In this document: positions 1-8,893 of the stretch, piece by piece
Layout of the letters: the number at the start of each line of letters is the position of its first letter
How positions within the stretch are numbered: position 1 is the first letter of the stretch
DNA from: an uncultured Flavobacteriales bacterium
Lineage (GTDB): Bacteria; Bacteroidota; Bacteroidia; Flavobacteriales_D; Crocinitomicaceae
Assembly (NCBI GenBank): GCA_913059205.1
Contig: CAJXRM010000002.1
Location: 1 to 64,000 of the forward strand
DNA length: 64,000 nt
Reading direction: 5' to 3'
The notes under the pieces: model-generated
Databases searched by the model: none
Told to the model about the DNA's origin: nothing
The model's input: the letters and a program-made list of their open reading frames with translations, nothing else
Program-made: the position numbers and the translations under genes

Positions 1-48
1 CGAGATTTCTGCCTGTCTCGTGGGCTCGGAGATGTGTATAAGAGACAG
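1..48 (+). other. Illumina Nextera adapter left in the assembly
   Basis: Bases 30-48 are the 19-bp Tn5 mosaic end AGATGTGTATAAGAGACAG. Bases 15-29 (GTCTCGTGGGCTCGG) are the Nextera read-2 handle, bases 7-14 (TTCTGCCT) fit an i7 index, and bases 1-6 (CGAGAT) match the end of the P7 arm. The order P7-index-handle-mosaic end is exactly that of a Nextera library primer, so this is synthetic sequence and not a transposon of the organism. Genomic sequence starts at base 49. Confidence 0.98.
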
Positions 49-61
49 GAATTAGTGTGAT

Positions 62-2626
62 TTAGTTTAGCTTATCTGTTTTTATTAGTTTTCTTATTCT
101 TGAACTGTCGATGGAATCTATTATTTTCAAATAATAAACGCCATTGCTGATTTCATTCATATGAATAATTATATCCCCCATTTCATTCGTTGTATCGAAC
201 CAAGTCTTCAATTCCTTTCCATCTGAACTCAATAGAACTAGTGTATAGTTTTTTGATGGCCTCAGCTTCACATGCACAGAAGAATGAAATGGATTTGGAA
301 AAATACGGAAGTCATCCGTGTCATATTCAAGTAATCCTGCAAACGATTCAATCACATCTACCTGATAGGTTTCTGTGCTAAAATTACCCGAACCATCTGT
401 TGAAGTTAAATTCACGTCATAAACACCAACGGTATTGAAGCTATTTTGATCGATCGATAAATTGAAGCTGCAATTGTCATAACTACCATTGTTAAGATCA
501 GATGGTGTTATAATGTACGGATTAGATGTTGCCAAATTGACTTGAATATTCATTCCTATTGTTGTTGGCGCGATGGTGTCAAGCACAGTTATTGTGAAGC
601 TGTCAGTTGATGAATTGCCACCAGCATCGGTTACGGTAAATGTTCCCGATACAGATCCAACGTTTGTACAATTGACACTATTTGGAGAAACATTAAAGCT
701 TGCAATTGAGCATTCATCATTTGAACCGTTATTCACTGAAGAATTTAATATTGCGGCATTTCCACTACTATTGAGGTACACTGTAATGTCTTGCGCAATT
801 GCGATTGGAGGTGTCACGTCGTTGACCGTAACCGTATAAATTCCTGTTCCAATATTCCCGTTGACATCTTCAACTGATAACGTGATAGAATTGTTACCAA
901 TATCTGAACAAGAAAAGGACGTTTGCGAAATTGAATACGATTGAATGCCACAATTATCCGTTGAACCATTTTCAATCTGCGAAGCGTCAATTAGAGCGTT
1001 ACCAGAAGCATCCAGATCAATGCTTATGTTTTGACCTACAACTGTAGGAGCTGTAGCATCTATAACGGTTATGGTAGACAAACACATATCAGAATTTCCA
1101 GCCGCATCATAAACGGTTAAAGTCACAGTGTTAGAACCTACATTGGAACAATCGAAATTACTGTTTGAAAGTGTGTAATTCGTAATTCCAATATTATCAT
1201 AACTTCCGTTGTTAATACTTGAGGTGGTGATGTCAGCTGATCCCAAATTATTGAGGTTAATTGTATGATTTTGACAAATTGCCGTGGGAGCTTGGGTGTC
1301 GCTGAATGGCGATTCAATTGCACCACAATCTACATTTATTTGCTGGATTCGCGGATTTAACGCATAATCAAATGTAAATTGTGTTGCGTAAACATTATTG
1401 CCAGAATTAATTCCAGGTGAGTTTAAGACTAACGAATAATCGTAAGTCGAAGCATCGAATGGTGCAATTGCAAGTGATCCTGGAGCAGCAAAATTAGGGG
1501 CTGTAGTAATTACATTGACCCCAGGAGAATAACCATTTTCTACGATCGAATTCGCCACATAATTACCCGGATCAATTTGCAGATTTTGGTCCGAATTGGT
1601 ATTTCCAAAAATGATTGAATTATAAATATTCAACGAACCATTAGACCGGTGTATCATTTCATAATATGGCGTTTGTGAATCTCCATTTTTGTTATGGCAA
1701 ATGGTTGAATTTGAAATTGTCATCGCTGGAGAACTTGAATAAATACTGATTAGCGAACCACCGGCATCATCAATCAAATTTCCAACAAGCAAAGAGTTGT
1801 TTACAAGAAAGGTGTCAACACCATTCGAAACACTAATAATATCTCCTGAAGTAGTCGTGTTATTCGAAACTAAACAACGTTCAAGAATCAACGTCAATCC
1901 ATCAAAATTGATTGCAGCTCCATCTCTTGAATTGTTTCCAATCAATTTACTATCATAGAGGTAAATATCCGAGTTTGATACATTTGCAGAATAAATGGCG
2001 CCTCCACCGTAATTGAACGAACTATTGTACAAGAATTCACAATTGTTAAACGTTACATGCGTATCATCAACAATCAATGCTCCACCAGAGTGATACGAAT
2101 AATTATTGTAGAATATGCAATTATTGATTGTGATTTGAGATCCAGAATTATTGAACATGTACATACCAGAGCCCTTTCCAGTACTAGTTCCGTCATAACC
2201 CGAAAGAACTCTAAATCCGTCCATGACGAAATTGGCTGTAAAGTTTTGGACCTTAACAATTTTTTTTGAATTGTCCGTGTTATCTCCCAGTTGTCCAATA
2301 TCACCGGATAAAGTTGTTGGGTTAAGTGAAATGTTACGTTGAGAAATTGCTGTTTCATTTCCGGCAAAGCTTCCATAAATATCTACACCATTTTTCATCA
2401 CAAATGAAACATCTCGATTCGTTGTTGAAGTTGGATGATAAGTGCCTGACGCCACCCAAATATCATCGTTGATAAAAGCAACGCTTAAAGCAGATTGTAA
2501 ATCTGTAAATGCATTCGCCCAAGAGCTTCCATTATTGGCACCTGTTGCACTGGCGTTTACATAGATAATGGCAGAAGATGCGTTGAAACATATTGACAAC
2601 AAGAAGATAAAAAAAGCTGATTTCAT
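62..2626 (-). CDS. T9SS-exported beta-helix protein with HYR-like repeats
   Basis: 854 residues, complete. A signal peptide (residues 1-19, ending in NASSA) precedes a start typical of secreted Bacteroidota parallel beta-helix proteins (IYVNASATGANNGSSWANAF). Residues about 90-370 hold many short N-rich turns (for example NNCIFYNNYS, GGAIYS) fitting a right-handed beta-helix. From about 445 to 770 come four HYR-like repeats of about 75 residues, each with D-x-APT/PP-x-A and NNGSxDN motifs. The last 80 residues (FRIFPNPF... to LIKTDKLN) are a type A T9SS sorting domain. It is therefore a predicted surface or released protein; the ligand or substrate is unknown. It sits beside the contig end, and its 3' end lies only 13 bases from the adapter. 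Confidence 0.85.
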   Translation of the reverse strand: MKSAFFIFLLSICFNASSAIIYVNASATGANNGSSWANAFTDLQSALSVAFINDDIWVASGTYHPTSTTNRDVSFVMKNGVDIYGSFAGNETAISQRNISLNPTTLSGDIGQLGDNTDNSKKIVKVQNFTANFVMDGFRVLSGYDGTSTGKGSGMYMFNNSGSQITINNCIFYNNYSYHSGGALIVDDTHVTFNNCEFLYNSSFNYGGGAIYSANVSNSDIYLYDSKLIGNNSRDGAAINFDGLTLILERCLVSNNTTTSGDIISVSNGVDTFLVNNSLLVGNLIDDAGGSLISIYSSSPAMTISNSTICHNKNGDSQTPYYEMIHRSNGSLNIYNSIIFGNTNSDQNLQIDPGNYVANSIVENGYSPGVNVITTAPNFAAPGSLAIAPFDASTYDYSLVLNSPGINSGNNVYATQFTFDYALNPRIQQINVDCGAIESPFSDTQAPTAICQNHTINLNNLGSADITTSSINNGSYDNIGITNYTLSNSNFDCSNVGSNTVTLTVYDAAGNSDMCLSTITVIDATAPTVVGQNISIDLDASGNALIDASQIENGSTDNCGIQSYSISQTSFSCSDIGNNSITLSVEDVNGNIGTGIYTVTVNDVTPPIAIAQDITVYLNSSGNAAILNSSVNNGSNDECSIASFNVSPNSVNCTNVGSVSGTFTVTDAGGNSSTDSFTITVLDTIAPTTIGMNIQVNLATSNPYIITPSDLNNGSYDNCSFNLSIDQNSFNTVGVYDVNLTSTDGSGNFSTETYQVDVIESFAGLLEYDTDDFRIFPNPFHSSVHVKLRPSKNYTLVLLSSDGKELKTWFDTTNEMGDIIIHMNEISNGVYYLKIIDSIDSSRIRKLIKTDKLN

Positions 2627-2646
2627 TTTTCAAAATTGATTTTAGT

Positions 2647-2679
2647 CAAATATACTTACTTATCGCACTTCAGTACAAA
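2647..2679 (-). promoter_or_regulatory. Bacteroidota-type promoter for the beta-helix gene
   Basis: On the minus strand a TTTG -33 box (2676-2679) and a TATATTTG -7 box (2647-2654) are separated by 21 bp, matching TTTG-N17-23-TAnnTTTG. The predicted start of transcription lies near 2641, about 15 nt ahead of the ATG at 2626. Confidence 0.7.
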
Positions 2680-2713
2680 TAGTTGTAGATAATTAAAAAC
2701 TTCATATAAACGA

Positions 2714-2741
2714 AAAACCCTTCGCGTTTGCGAAGGGTTTT
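2714..2741 (-). terminator. Intrinsic terminator of the porW-atp operon
   Basis: A perfect 12-bp stem (2714-2725 with 2730-2741, core ACCCTTCGC/GCGAAGGGT) encloses a 4-nt loop and gives a run of T on the minus strand. It lies 20 bp after the atpG stop and so closes the operon. Confidence 0.9.
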
Positions 2742-2761
2742 CACTAATATTCTCCTTAGAA

Positions 2762-3640
2762 TTATCCGTTCAATGCTTCTGCACCACCAACAATTTCCAA
2801 AATTTCGTTTGTAATTGCAGCTTGACGTGCTTTGTTATATTGAAGCGTTAAATCTCGTTTAAGATCACTTGCGTTATCAGTTGCTTTATGCATTGCTGTC
2901 ATTCGTGCACCATGTTCTGAAGCCGAAGAATCAAGTAAAGATTTAAACAATTGAATTTTCAATGATTTAGGAATCAATTCTTCAACAATTTCCGCTTTAC
3001 TTGGCTCAAAGAAATAATCACCAGCAGATGCAACATCTGCATCTTGAACTGTAGGAACTACAGGCAAAAACTGTTCGGTTTTTACCAGTTGAACTCCTGC
3101 ATTTACGAAACTATTGTAAACAATTACAATTTTGTCAAATTCTTTAGAATTGAACAAGTCCATTAAATTTTCACCAATTGCGCTTGCGTTTTCAAAAGTC
3201 AGTTCATTGAAAATATCTGGAACTGCAGCCAACGTATCGTTTGAATAATTGCGTCCCGTTTTACGCACAACATCTTTGATTTTTTTACCAAGACAAAGAA
3301 CCATCGGATTCATGTCCTTGTATTCACCTTCCACCAATTGATTCACACGTTTGATAATGTTATTGTTGAATCCACCGCACAAACCTCTGTTTGACGTAAT
3401 TCCAACAATCAATACATTTTTCACTTCGCGTTGATCAGAGTAGGCATTTTCAGAAAGATCAAGAGTTGCACTTAAGTTTTCAAGAATTTCTTGCAATTTC
3501 CCTGCGTAAGGACGCATTTGCGTTACAGCATCTTGCGCTCTTTTTAATTTTGCAGCAGAAACCATTTTCATAGCAGACGTAATTTGCATCGTCGAGCTAA
3601 TCGAAGTAATTCTATTTCTTATTTCCTTTAAATTTGCCAT
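2762..3640 (-). CDS. atpG: ATP synthase F1 gamma subunit
   Basis: 292 residues, normal length. This is the central rotor shaft of the F1F0 ATP synthase, turning inside the alpha3beta3 head. The N-terminus (MANLKEIRNRITSI, MKMVSAAKLKRAQ) and the C-terminal helix (LQYNKARQAAITNEILEIVGGAEAL) are the two conserved coiled-coil halves of the family. GITSNRGLCGGFNNNI is the family core motif. It is the last gene of the operon, 19 bp after atpA, and is followed by a strong terminator. atpD and atpC, which follow atpG in many bacteria, are absent here; in Bacteroidota they usually form a separate unit. Confidence 0.98.
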   Translation of the reverse strand: MANLKEIRNRITSISSTMQITSAMKMVSAAKLKRAQDAVTQMRPYAGKLQEILENLSATLDLSENAYSDQREVKNVLIVGITSNRGLCGGFNNNIIKRVNQLVEGEYKDMNPMVLCLGKKIKDVVRKTGRNYSNDTLAAVPDIFNELTFENASAIGENLMDLFNSKEFDKIVIVYNSFVNAGVQLVKTEQFLPVVPTVQDADVASAGDYFFEPSKAEIVEELIPKSLKIQLFKSLLDSSASEHGARMTAMHKATDNASDLKRDLTLQYNKARQAAITNEILEIVGGAEALNG

Positions 3641-3659
3641 TTTATTTTGATTGCGAATT

Positions 3660-5234
3660 TTAGTATTTCGCTGCTAAATCTTTTGCTACAGCTGTTAAAG
3701 TATCTGTGATTTCGTCTGTGTATTTTCCAGCTTTCAAATCAGCCAATACACCTGCGTGTTTCGCTTCTAAGAAATCCAAGAAATCTTTTTCGAATTCTTT
3801 AACTTTTTCAACTGGTACATTTTGAATCAATCCTTTTGTACCAACATAGATGATTGCAATTTGCTTCTCAACTGGGTAAGGATCACCTTCTTTTTGTTTC
3901 AAAATCTCAACGTTACGAGCTCCTTTGTCTAACACAGACTTAGTCGCTGCATCTAAATCAGAACCAAATTTAGCGAACGCTTCCAACTCACGGTACTGCG
4001 CTTGATCTAATTTCAAGGTACCTGCAACTTTCTTCATTGATTTAATCTGAGCAGATCCACCTACACGAGATACAGAAATACCAACGTTAATCGCTGGACG
4101 AATACCCGCGTTAAATAAATCACCTTCCAAGAAAATCTGACCATCTGTAATCGAAATTACGTTGGTTGGAATATATGCAGAAACGTCACCTGCTTGTGTT
4201 TCAATAATTGGCAATGCTGTTAATGAACCACCACCTTTCACTTTGTCTTTCAACGATTCAGGTAAATCATTCATTTGCTTTGCAATGTTGTCATCATTGA
4301 TGATTTTCGCAGCACGTTCCAACAATCTTGAGTGAAGGTAGAATACATCTCCTGGGTATGCCTCACGACCTGGAGGACGACGTAATAACAATGAAACCTC
4401 ACGGTAAGCAACCGCTTGTTTTGATAAATCATCAAATACGATCAATGCTGGACGACCAGTATCTCTAAAATACTCACCAATTGCGGCACCTGTCATTGGT
4501 GCGTAGAATTGCATTGGAGCTGGATCAGCAGCATTCGATGCAACAACAACTGTATACGCCATTGCTCCAGCATCAGTTAATTTCTTTACGATTCCAGCAA
4601 CTGTCGAACCTTTTTGTCCAACCGCCACATATATACAGAATACAGGTTGACCTGCATCGTAGAATTCTTTTTGGTTAATGATGGTATCAATCGCAACAGT
4701 TGTTTTACCTGTTTGACGGTCACCAATGATCAACTCACGTTGTCCACGTCCAATTGGAATCATGGCATCAACAGCTTTTACTCCAGTTTGTAATGGCTCT
4801 GTAACTGGTTGACGGAAAATAACACCTGGAGCTTTACGCTCGATAGGCATTTCGTATAATTCGCCTTCAACTGGTCCTTTACCATCAATTGGATTACCCA
4901 AAGTATCAACAACACGTCCAACCAATCCTTCACCAACATTCACAGAAGCAATACGACCAAGACGCTTTACAGTGTCTCCTTCTTTTACTTGTGTTGAACG
5001 TCCCAAAAGAACGGCTCCTACATTATCTTCTTCAAGGTTTAATGCGATTCCTTGTAGTCCACCATCGAACTCAATCAATTCACCGTATTGTACTCCATTT
5101 AAACCATAAATACGAGCGATACCATCACCAATTTGTAATACGGTACCTACTTCTTGCAATTCAGACTCAGAACGAAATCCTGATAATTGCTCTCTTAATA
5201 TTGCAGAAACTTCTGCTGGTTTTACATCTGCCAT
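3660..5234 (-). CDS. atpA: ATP synthase F1 alpha subunit
   Basis: 524 residues from the ATG at 5234. This is the regulatory nucleotide-binding subunit of the F1 head. Visible landmarks are the Walker A motif GDRQTGKTT, the [11 protein letters not shown] Walker B region and the family signature region around [14 protein letters not shown]. An in-frame codon 13 positions upstream would add [13 protein letters not shown], but the family begins [20 protein letters not shown], so the inner ATG is preferred. It follows atpH after about 45 bp and precedes atpG by 19 bp. Confidence 0.97.
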   Translation of the reverse strand: MADVKPAEVSAILREQLSGFRSESELQEVGTVLQIGDGIARIYGLNGVQYGELIEFDGGLQGIALNLEEDNVGAVLLGRSTQVKEGDTVKRLGRIASVNVGEGLVGRVVDTLGNPIDGKGPVEGELYEMPIERKAPGVIFRQPVTEPLQTGVKAVDAMIPIGRGQRELIIGDRQTGKTTVAIDTIINQKEFYDAGQPVFCIYVAVGQKGSTVAGIVKKLTDAGAMAYTVVVASNAADPAPMQFYAPMTGAAIGEYFRDTGRPALIVFDDLSKQAVAYREVSLLLRRPPGREAYPGDVFYLHSRLLERAAKIINDDNIAKQMNDLPESLKDKVKGGGSLTALPIIETQAGDVSAYIPTNVISITDGQIFLEGDLFNAGIRPAINVGISVSRVGGSAQIKSMKKVAGTLKLDQAQYRELEAFAKFGSDLDAATKSVLDKGARNVEILKQKEGDPYPVEKQIAIIYVGTKGLIQNVPVEKVKEFEKDFLDFLEAKHAGVLADLKAGKYTDEITDTLTAVAKDLAAKY

Positions 5235-5279
5235 CTTGTATAGTTTTACTATTGACACACTTTCGTCTGTCAACCAAAA

Positions 5280-5813
5280 TTATCGTGTTAAACGTTGTTT
5301 TAAATTATTAAATTGGTTCGCTATAGAGGCGTCAATTTGCATGTCACCCATTCTCACCACAAAACCTCCAATTAAGGAAGCGTCAATTTTCTCTTCAATT
5401 TCCAATTCACCTTTAACGGTTTCCTGCACTTTAGAAACTATTTTTGTTCTAGATGCACTATCTAAAGTAGATGCCGTTGTTATAGTGATTGGAACTATTC
5501 CTTTGTATTCTTTAACTTGTGTTTCAAAAGAACGTGCAATTTCTGGAAGAAATTCTTCACGTCCATTTGTAACAATCAGTTTCACAAAATTCATTGAAAC
5601 TGCTTCAAATTGATCAAATATCCTTTCAAATATTTCGATTTTTTTATCCGCATTAATGATTGGACTTGCTATTAGCAATTGGAAATCATGTGTCTCAAGA
5701 TCCGTCTGTAATAAGAATTTCATATCACCCAAAACAGAATCAACGTTCTTTTGTTCCAAGGCAATTTCGAGAAGAGATTTTGCATATCTAGATGCTACTT
5801 TCGTACTTTTCAT
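5280..5813 (-). CDS. atpH: ATP synthase F1 delta subunit
   Basis: 177 residues, usual length. It joins the F1 head to the peripheral stalk (OSCP homologue). The N-terminal six-helix domain opens with KVASRYAKSLLEIALEQ, and the C-terminal part keeps the family motif DASLIGGFVVRMGDMQIDAS. It lies 9 bp after atpF. No unusual features were seen. Confidence 0.96.
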   Translation of the reverse strand: MKSTKVASRYAKSLLEIALEQKNVDSVLGDMKFLLQTDLETHDFQLLIASPIINADKKIEIFERIFDQFEAVSMNFVKLIVTNGREEFLPEIARSFETQVKEYKGIVPITITTASTLDSASRTKIVSKVQETVKGELEIEEKIDASLIGGFVVRMGDMQIDASIANQFNNLKQRLTR

Positions 5814-5822
5814 TTTGAAATC

Positions 5823-6317
5823 TTAATTCATGTTAATATCTTCAACTAGCTTGTCAGCAAGTGCTTTTTGTTTTTCATCAGTAGATAATTCATTACGAAC
5901 AATCTTTTCTGCAATTTCGATTGAGAAAGCAGCCATTTGCGTTTTTAATTCAGCAACGGCACCTGCTTTTTCAGATTGAATAACAGCCGTTGCAGCAGAA
6001 ATCATTTTATCCGCTTCAACTTTTGCATTTACTTTCGCATCTTCAACCATTTTTGAAGCAATTTCCTTCGCATCTTTAATCATACTGTCTCTTTCAGCAC
6101 TAGCTTCTTTCAAAAGATTTTCATTTTGCGCTTGTAACGCTTTCATTTCTTCCTTTGTTTTCTCAGCCAAAGCCAACGCATTAGAAATATTCTCTTCACG
6201 CGTGTTAACTGCACCTAAGATAGGTTTCCATGCAAATTTAACAAGAAGGAAAAGAAGGCACATAAATACCAATCCTGTCCAAAATAAAAGACCTAAGTCT
6301 GGAGTAACTAATTCCAT
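5823..6317 (-). CDS. atpF: ATP synthase F0 b subunit
   Basis: 164 residues. This is the peripheral stalk. One N-terminal membrane helix (about residues 9-27, LLFWTGLVFMCLLFLLVKF) is followed by KPILGAVNTREENI and then a long charged coiled coil rich in A, E and K to the end. It follows atpE after an 89-bp gap that holds a perfect hairpin, and it is 9 bp ahead of atpH. Confidence 0.96.
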   Translation of the reverse strand: MELVTPDLGLLFWTGLVFMCLLFLLVKFAWKPILGAVNTREENISNALALAEKTKEEMKALQAQNENLLKEASAERDSMIKDAKEIASKMVEDAKVNAKVEADKMISAATAVIQSEKAGAVAELKTQMAAFSIEIAEKIVRNELSTDEKQKALADKLVEDINMN

Positions 6318-6364
6318 TTTTTATTTTTTAATTTAAGTTAATTCTCTTTATTTAACTTTTAATA

Positions 6365-6399
6365 AAATCTTGCTGTAACCAACCGTTACAGCAAGATTT
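6365..6399 (-). terminator. Hairpin between atpE and atpF (attenuator or processing site)
   Basis: A perfect 15-bp inverted repeat (6365-6379 with 6385-6399, core CTTGCTGTAAC/GTTACAGCAAG) has a 5-nt loop, and on the minus strand it is followed by a T-rich stretch. It lies directly downstream of the atpE stop but inside the operon. The shape fits a partial terminator or an RNase-stop hairpin that would leave more atpE than atpF message; this role is inference. Confidence 0.7.
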
Positions 6400-6406
6400 A
6401 CAATTC

Positions 6407-6625
6407 TTATGCAGCTGGGTTAAGTCCCAAAAGACCAACTACTACTCCAAAAAGAGCAACACCCTCGATTAACGCCGCTGCGATAATCATTGCTGTTTGA
6501 ATTTTTCCTGAAGCCTCAGGTTGACGAGCGATAGCGTCCATTGCTGAACCACCAACTTTACCAATCCCTAATCCTGCACCTAATACTGCAAGACCTGCTC
6601 CAATTGCCGCGATACTTCCGACCAT
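6407..6625 (-). CDS. atpE: ATP synthase F0 c subunit (rotor ring)
   Basis: 72 residues forming two membrane helices joined by the conserved polar loop ARQPEA (33-38). The ion-binding acid is Glu54 in helix 2 (ALIEGVALF). At positions that carry Gln and Ser ligands in sodium-type rings, this protein has Ile21 and Gly55, so proton coupling is the better reading (alignment by eye). The gene lies 30 bp after atpB and is followed by a strong hairpin, consistent with the need for many c copies per enzyme. Confidence 0.97.
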   Translation of the reverse strand: MVGSIAAIGAGLAVLGAGLGIGKVGGSAMDAIARQPEASGKIQTAMIIAAALIEGVALFGVVVGLLGLNPAA

Positions 6626-6655
6626 AACTATATATATTTAAAAGTTACTAATTTA

Positions 6656-7765
6656 TTAATGATGAGCTTCTTCCACTGCTGCACCGATAAACAATGCCGA
6701 TAACATTGCAAATAGATACGCTTGTAAGAAAGCCACCAATATTTCTAACACCGAAATGAACAATGCCATTGGGACAGATAACGCGCCCCAAGCAGCTGAT
6801 TGGTTCAAGAAGATGATAGATATTAACGCTAAAATAATGATGTGACCTGCAGTAATGTTCGCAAATAAACGAATCATTAACGCAAAAGGTTTTGTCAAAA
6901 CTCCAACCAATTCAATAGGCACCATGATGATCAAAAGTGGCTTAGGCACTCCTGGTGTTGCAAAAATATGTTGCCAATAATTTTTATTTCCTGAGAATAC
7001 TGTAACCAATAAAGTACAAACGGCAAGGAATAAAGTGACTGTTATATTTCCAGTTACGTTTGCTTGAACTAATGGAATCAATCCTGTTAAGTTACTTACC
7101 AAGATGAAAAAGAAAATCGTTAATAAGAAAGGAACATATTTTTTGTACTTGTGCTCATCGATGTTTGCTTTTGCGATATCATCACGAACAAATACAATTA
7201 ATGGCTCAATAAATTTAGCAATCCCTTTAGGTGCAACGGCTCCATTTTTCTTGTAGTATTTTGCAACGGAAAACATTACCAAAATCAAAATCAAGAAAGT
7301 AATAAATAAGGAAGCAACGTTTTTAGTGATTGAGAAATCCAATGGGGCATCTGCGTGTGGATGATCTTTTTCAAAATGCAAAGCGCCGTGCTCCATTTTA
7401 TAAATCGTTTCATGGAACATAGCATAACCTGCGGCCGGTCCAACTCCTGCGATGTATTCATGCTTCTTTCCTGTTGATTCATCTTCAGCAATCATTGGAG
7501 TTCCATGATAAAAATGAGAAGAAGAAAACACCTTCATACCACCATCCATAATGATGATTGGTAAGTAGATTGAAGTGCCATCGTGACCACCCCATAAATG
7601 CCATTCATGTGCATCTTGAATGTGGTGCATGATCATTTCGTTCACATTGAATTTGTGTTCTACTTCGCCTTCACCATGGTTAAGTTCTTCACCAAACAAA
7701 GATGTTGACATCAAAATTGCAGTAATCACTGCTAACATTTTATTCATTGCACTCTTAATTGCCAT
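6656..7765 (-). CDS. atpB: ATP synthase F0 a subunit
   Basis: 369 residues, longer than the 270 of E. coli but normal for Bacteroidota, which carry a signal-like segment and a His-rich periplasmic extension (residues about 30-130, VNEMIMHHIQDAHEWHLWGGHDG). The membrane part includes MIRLFANITAGHIIILALI with the essential Arg of the proton half-channels. An alternative start at 7747 (MNKMLAV) would shorten the leader by 6 residues. A promoter-like box lies 37 bp upstream, so atpB may also start a secondary transcript. Confidence 0.96.
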   Translation of the reverse strand: MAIKSAMNKMLAVITAILMSTSLFGEELNHGEGEVEHKFNVNEMIMHHIQDAHEWHLWGGHDGTSIYLPIIIMDGGMKVFSSSHFYHGTPMIAEDESTGKKHEYIAGVGPAAGYAMFHETIYKMEHGALHFEKDHPHADAPLDFSITKNVASLFITFLILILVMFSVAKYYKKNGAVAPKGIAKFIEPLIVFVRDDIAKANIDEHKYKKYVPFLLTIFFFILVSNLTGLIPLVQANVTGNITVTLFLAVCTLLVTVFSGNKNYWQHIFATPGVPKPLLIIMVPIELVGVLTKPFALMIRLFANITAGHIIILALISIIFLNQSAAWGALSVPMALFISVLEILVAFLQAYLFAMLSALFIGAAVEEAHH

Positions 7766-7801
7766 TGTCCTTTTTATTTAAAAACAGCTCGAAATTTGGC
7801 G

Positions 7802-7809
7802 CAAAGGTA
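7802..7809 (-). promoter_or_regulatory. Promoter -7 box upstream of atpB
   Basis: The minus strand reads TACCTTTG, a perfect TAnnTTTG box, 37 bp ahead of the atpB ATG in the 124-bp gap after the small membrane gene. No clear TTTG -33 box is seen at the right distance. It could drive a secondary transcript for the structural ATP synthase genes. Confidence 0.45.
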
Positions 7810-7889
7810 GGGAAACTTTTAGAAGTTACCATAGTAATTTGAGAATAAAACGTTCTTAATTGAAAAAAAATGGCGCAAGTACGAAAGGT

Positions 7890-8273
7890 CTACTTCTTTG
7901 CCTTATTCACCCACTTGACAAGAAGGAAGGATTGAATACCCAAAACAATAACGAACACACTAATAAAATGTAAACTGAGTTCGCGCATTTCAGGTGCTTT
8001 AATATATGCCAACCCCGCAAGAACAGACATGGCTGATAGAAGCTGTATGGTTGTTAAAATTAAAAATCTTCCTACAAAATTGTCGGGATTCTTATCCAAT
8101 CCAGGCGCAATGACAATAATGCCTAGCGCATATATCACAAAAAGTGCCATTTGCAAAATGATAAACTTCGAGAAATTCACAGTAAACACATCTATAAAAA
8201 CAAATAAACTGTGAAGTGTCAGAACAATCGTTAACAAACTAATGAATGTGATGGAAAACCTTTTACTCTTCAT
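7890..8273 (-). CDS. Small membrane protein of the atp operon (AtpI-like position)
   Basis: 127 residues with four predicted membrane helices (about residues 8-28, 36-57, 70-91 and 100-120) and a basic C-terminus (KWVNKAKK). I do not recognise the family. Its place between atpZ and atpB is where other bacteria encode AtpI, and topology and size fit an AtpI-like assembly or ion-handling role, but sequence identity to AtpI is not evident. It overlaps atpZ by 11 bp, so translation is probably coupled. A 124-bp gap with a promoter-like box separates it from atpB. Confidence 0.75.
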   Translation of the reverse strand: MKSKRFSITFISLLTIVLTLHSLFVFIDVFTVNFSKFIILQMALFVIYALGIIVIAPGLDKNPDNFVGRFLILTTIQLLSAMSVLAGLAYIKAPEMRELSLHFISVFVIVLGIQSFLLVKWVNKAKK

Positions 8274-8487
8274 CTTTACCCATTTTTATTACTTCCCGTA
8301 TCATTAAATACAAACCAACTGCCACACCAAAAAGGGAGAGTCCAATTGTACACCAAGGCGTTTTCATTTGGTATTTGTCGTCCAAGTACACACCTAACCA
8401 AGAAAAAAAACCGATGATCACGCCCATTTGAATGCCGAGACCTGAAAATCGAGCGTATTTAGAATACGAGTTGGGTTTTTTGTCCAT
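8263..8487 (-). CDS. atpZ: AtpZ/AtpI family protein
   Basis: 74 residues with two membrane helices (about 14-33 and 44-63) and the family pattern YSKYARFSGLGIQMG...GVYLDDKYQMKTPWCTIGLSLFGVAVGLYLMIRE. AtpZ/AtpI proteins accompany F0 genes and are thought to help c-ring assembly or ion uptake for the synthase. Its ATG overlaps the bactofilin stop as TAATG, and its end overlaps the next gene by 11 bp. Confidence 0.9.
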   Translation of the reverse strand: MDKKPNSYSKYARFSGLGIQMGVIIGFFSWLGVYLDDKYQMKTPWCTIGLSLFGVAVGLYLMIREVIKMGKDEE

Positions 8488-8891
8488 TAATACACTAAGT
8501 CTTCCTTTAAGTTTGAAGAGCCAACGGTTGGCGATGCTTTGAAATTACTCATTCTACAATTACCTGAAAATTGAGCACCTTCCTCTACTTGCAATTTTGA
8601 AGTTGTAATTTCTCCGTCAATTTTTGCTGTTGCACGCAGAACCGTCAATGAATCGACTTTTATCACTCCAATTACATCTCCTTCTATATCAGCATCACCG
8701 CATGTAAGATTTCCGAAAATGCTTCCGTTTTTCCCTATAACTACTTTTGACGCTGATGACACGTTACCTTGAACCTCTCCATCGATACGAAGATTAGATT
8801 CTGTAATCATGTCTCCGATTACCTTTGATCCTTCAACGATTACATTTAATCGATCTGGACTATCAAATTGAATGTTGGCTTTCTTTTTCAT
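8487..8891 (-). CDS. Bactofilin (polymer-forming cytoskeletal protein)
   Basis: 134 residues from the ATG at 8891 (a TTG two codons upstream would overlap porW and is not needed). The centre is a bactofilin beta-helix (about residues 15-110) with the typical pattern of G-rich short strands: EGSKVIGDMITESNLRIDGEVQGNVSS...GKNGSIFGNLTCGDADIEGDV. Bactofilins polymerise without nucleotide and act in cell shape, envelope synthesis or localisation of partners. It starts 2 bp after the porW/sprE stop and overlaps atpZ by one base, so the three are surely cotranscribed. Confidence 0.92.
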   Translation of the reverse strand: MKKKANIQFDSPDRLNVIVEGSKVIGDMITESNLRIDGEVQGNVSSASKVVIGKNGSIFGNLTCGDADIEGDVIGVIKVDSLTVLRATAKIDGEITTSKLQVEEGAQFSGNCRMSNFKASPTVGSSNLKEDLVY

Positions 8892-8893
8892 AA

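Noticed and set aside
5235-5273. Thirteen extra residues at the atpA N-terminus
   Set aside because: The family starts at [13 protein letters not shown]; the extension has no homology pattern.
4481-5613. Long antisense frames across atpA and atpH
   Set aside because: They run opposite to clearly conserved genes and have unlikely compositions (runs of L, H and Q), as expected for shadow frames in AT-rich DNA.
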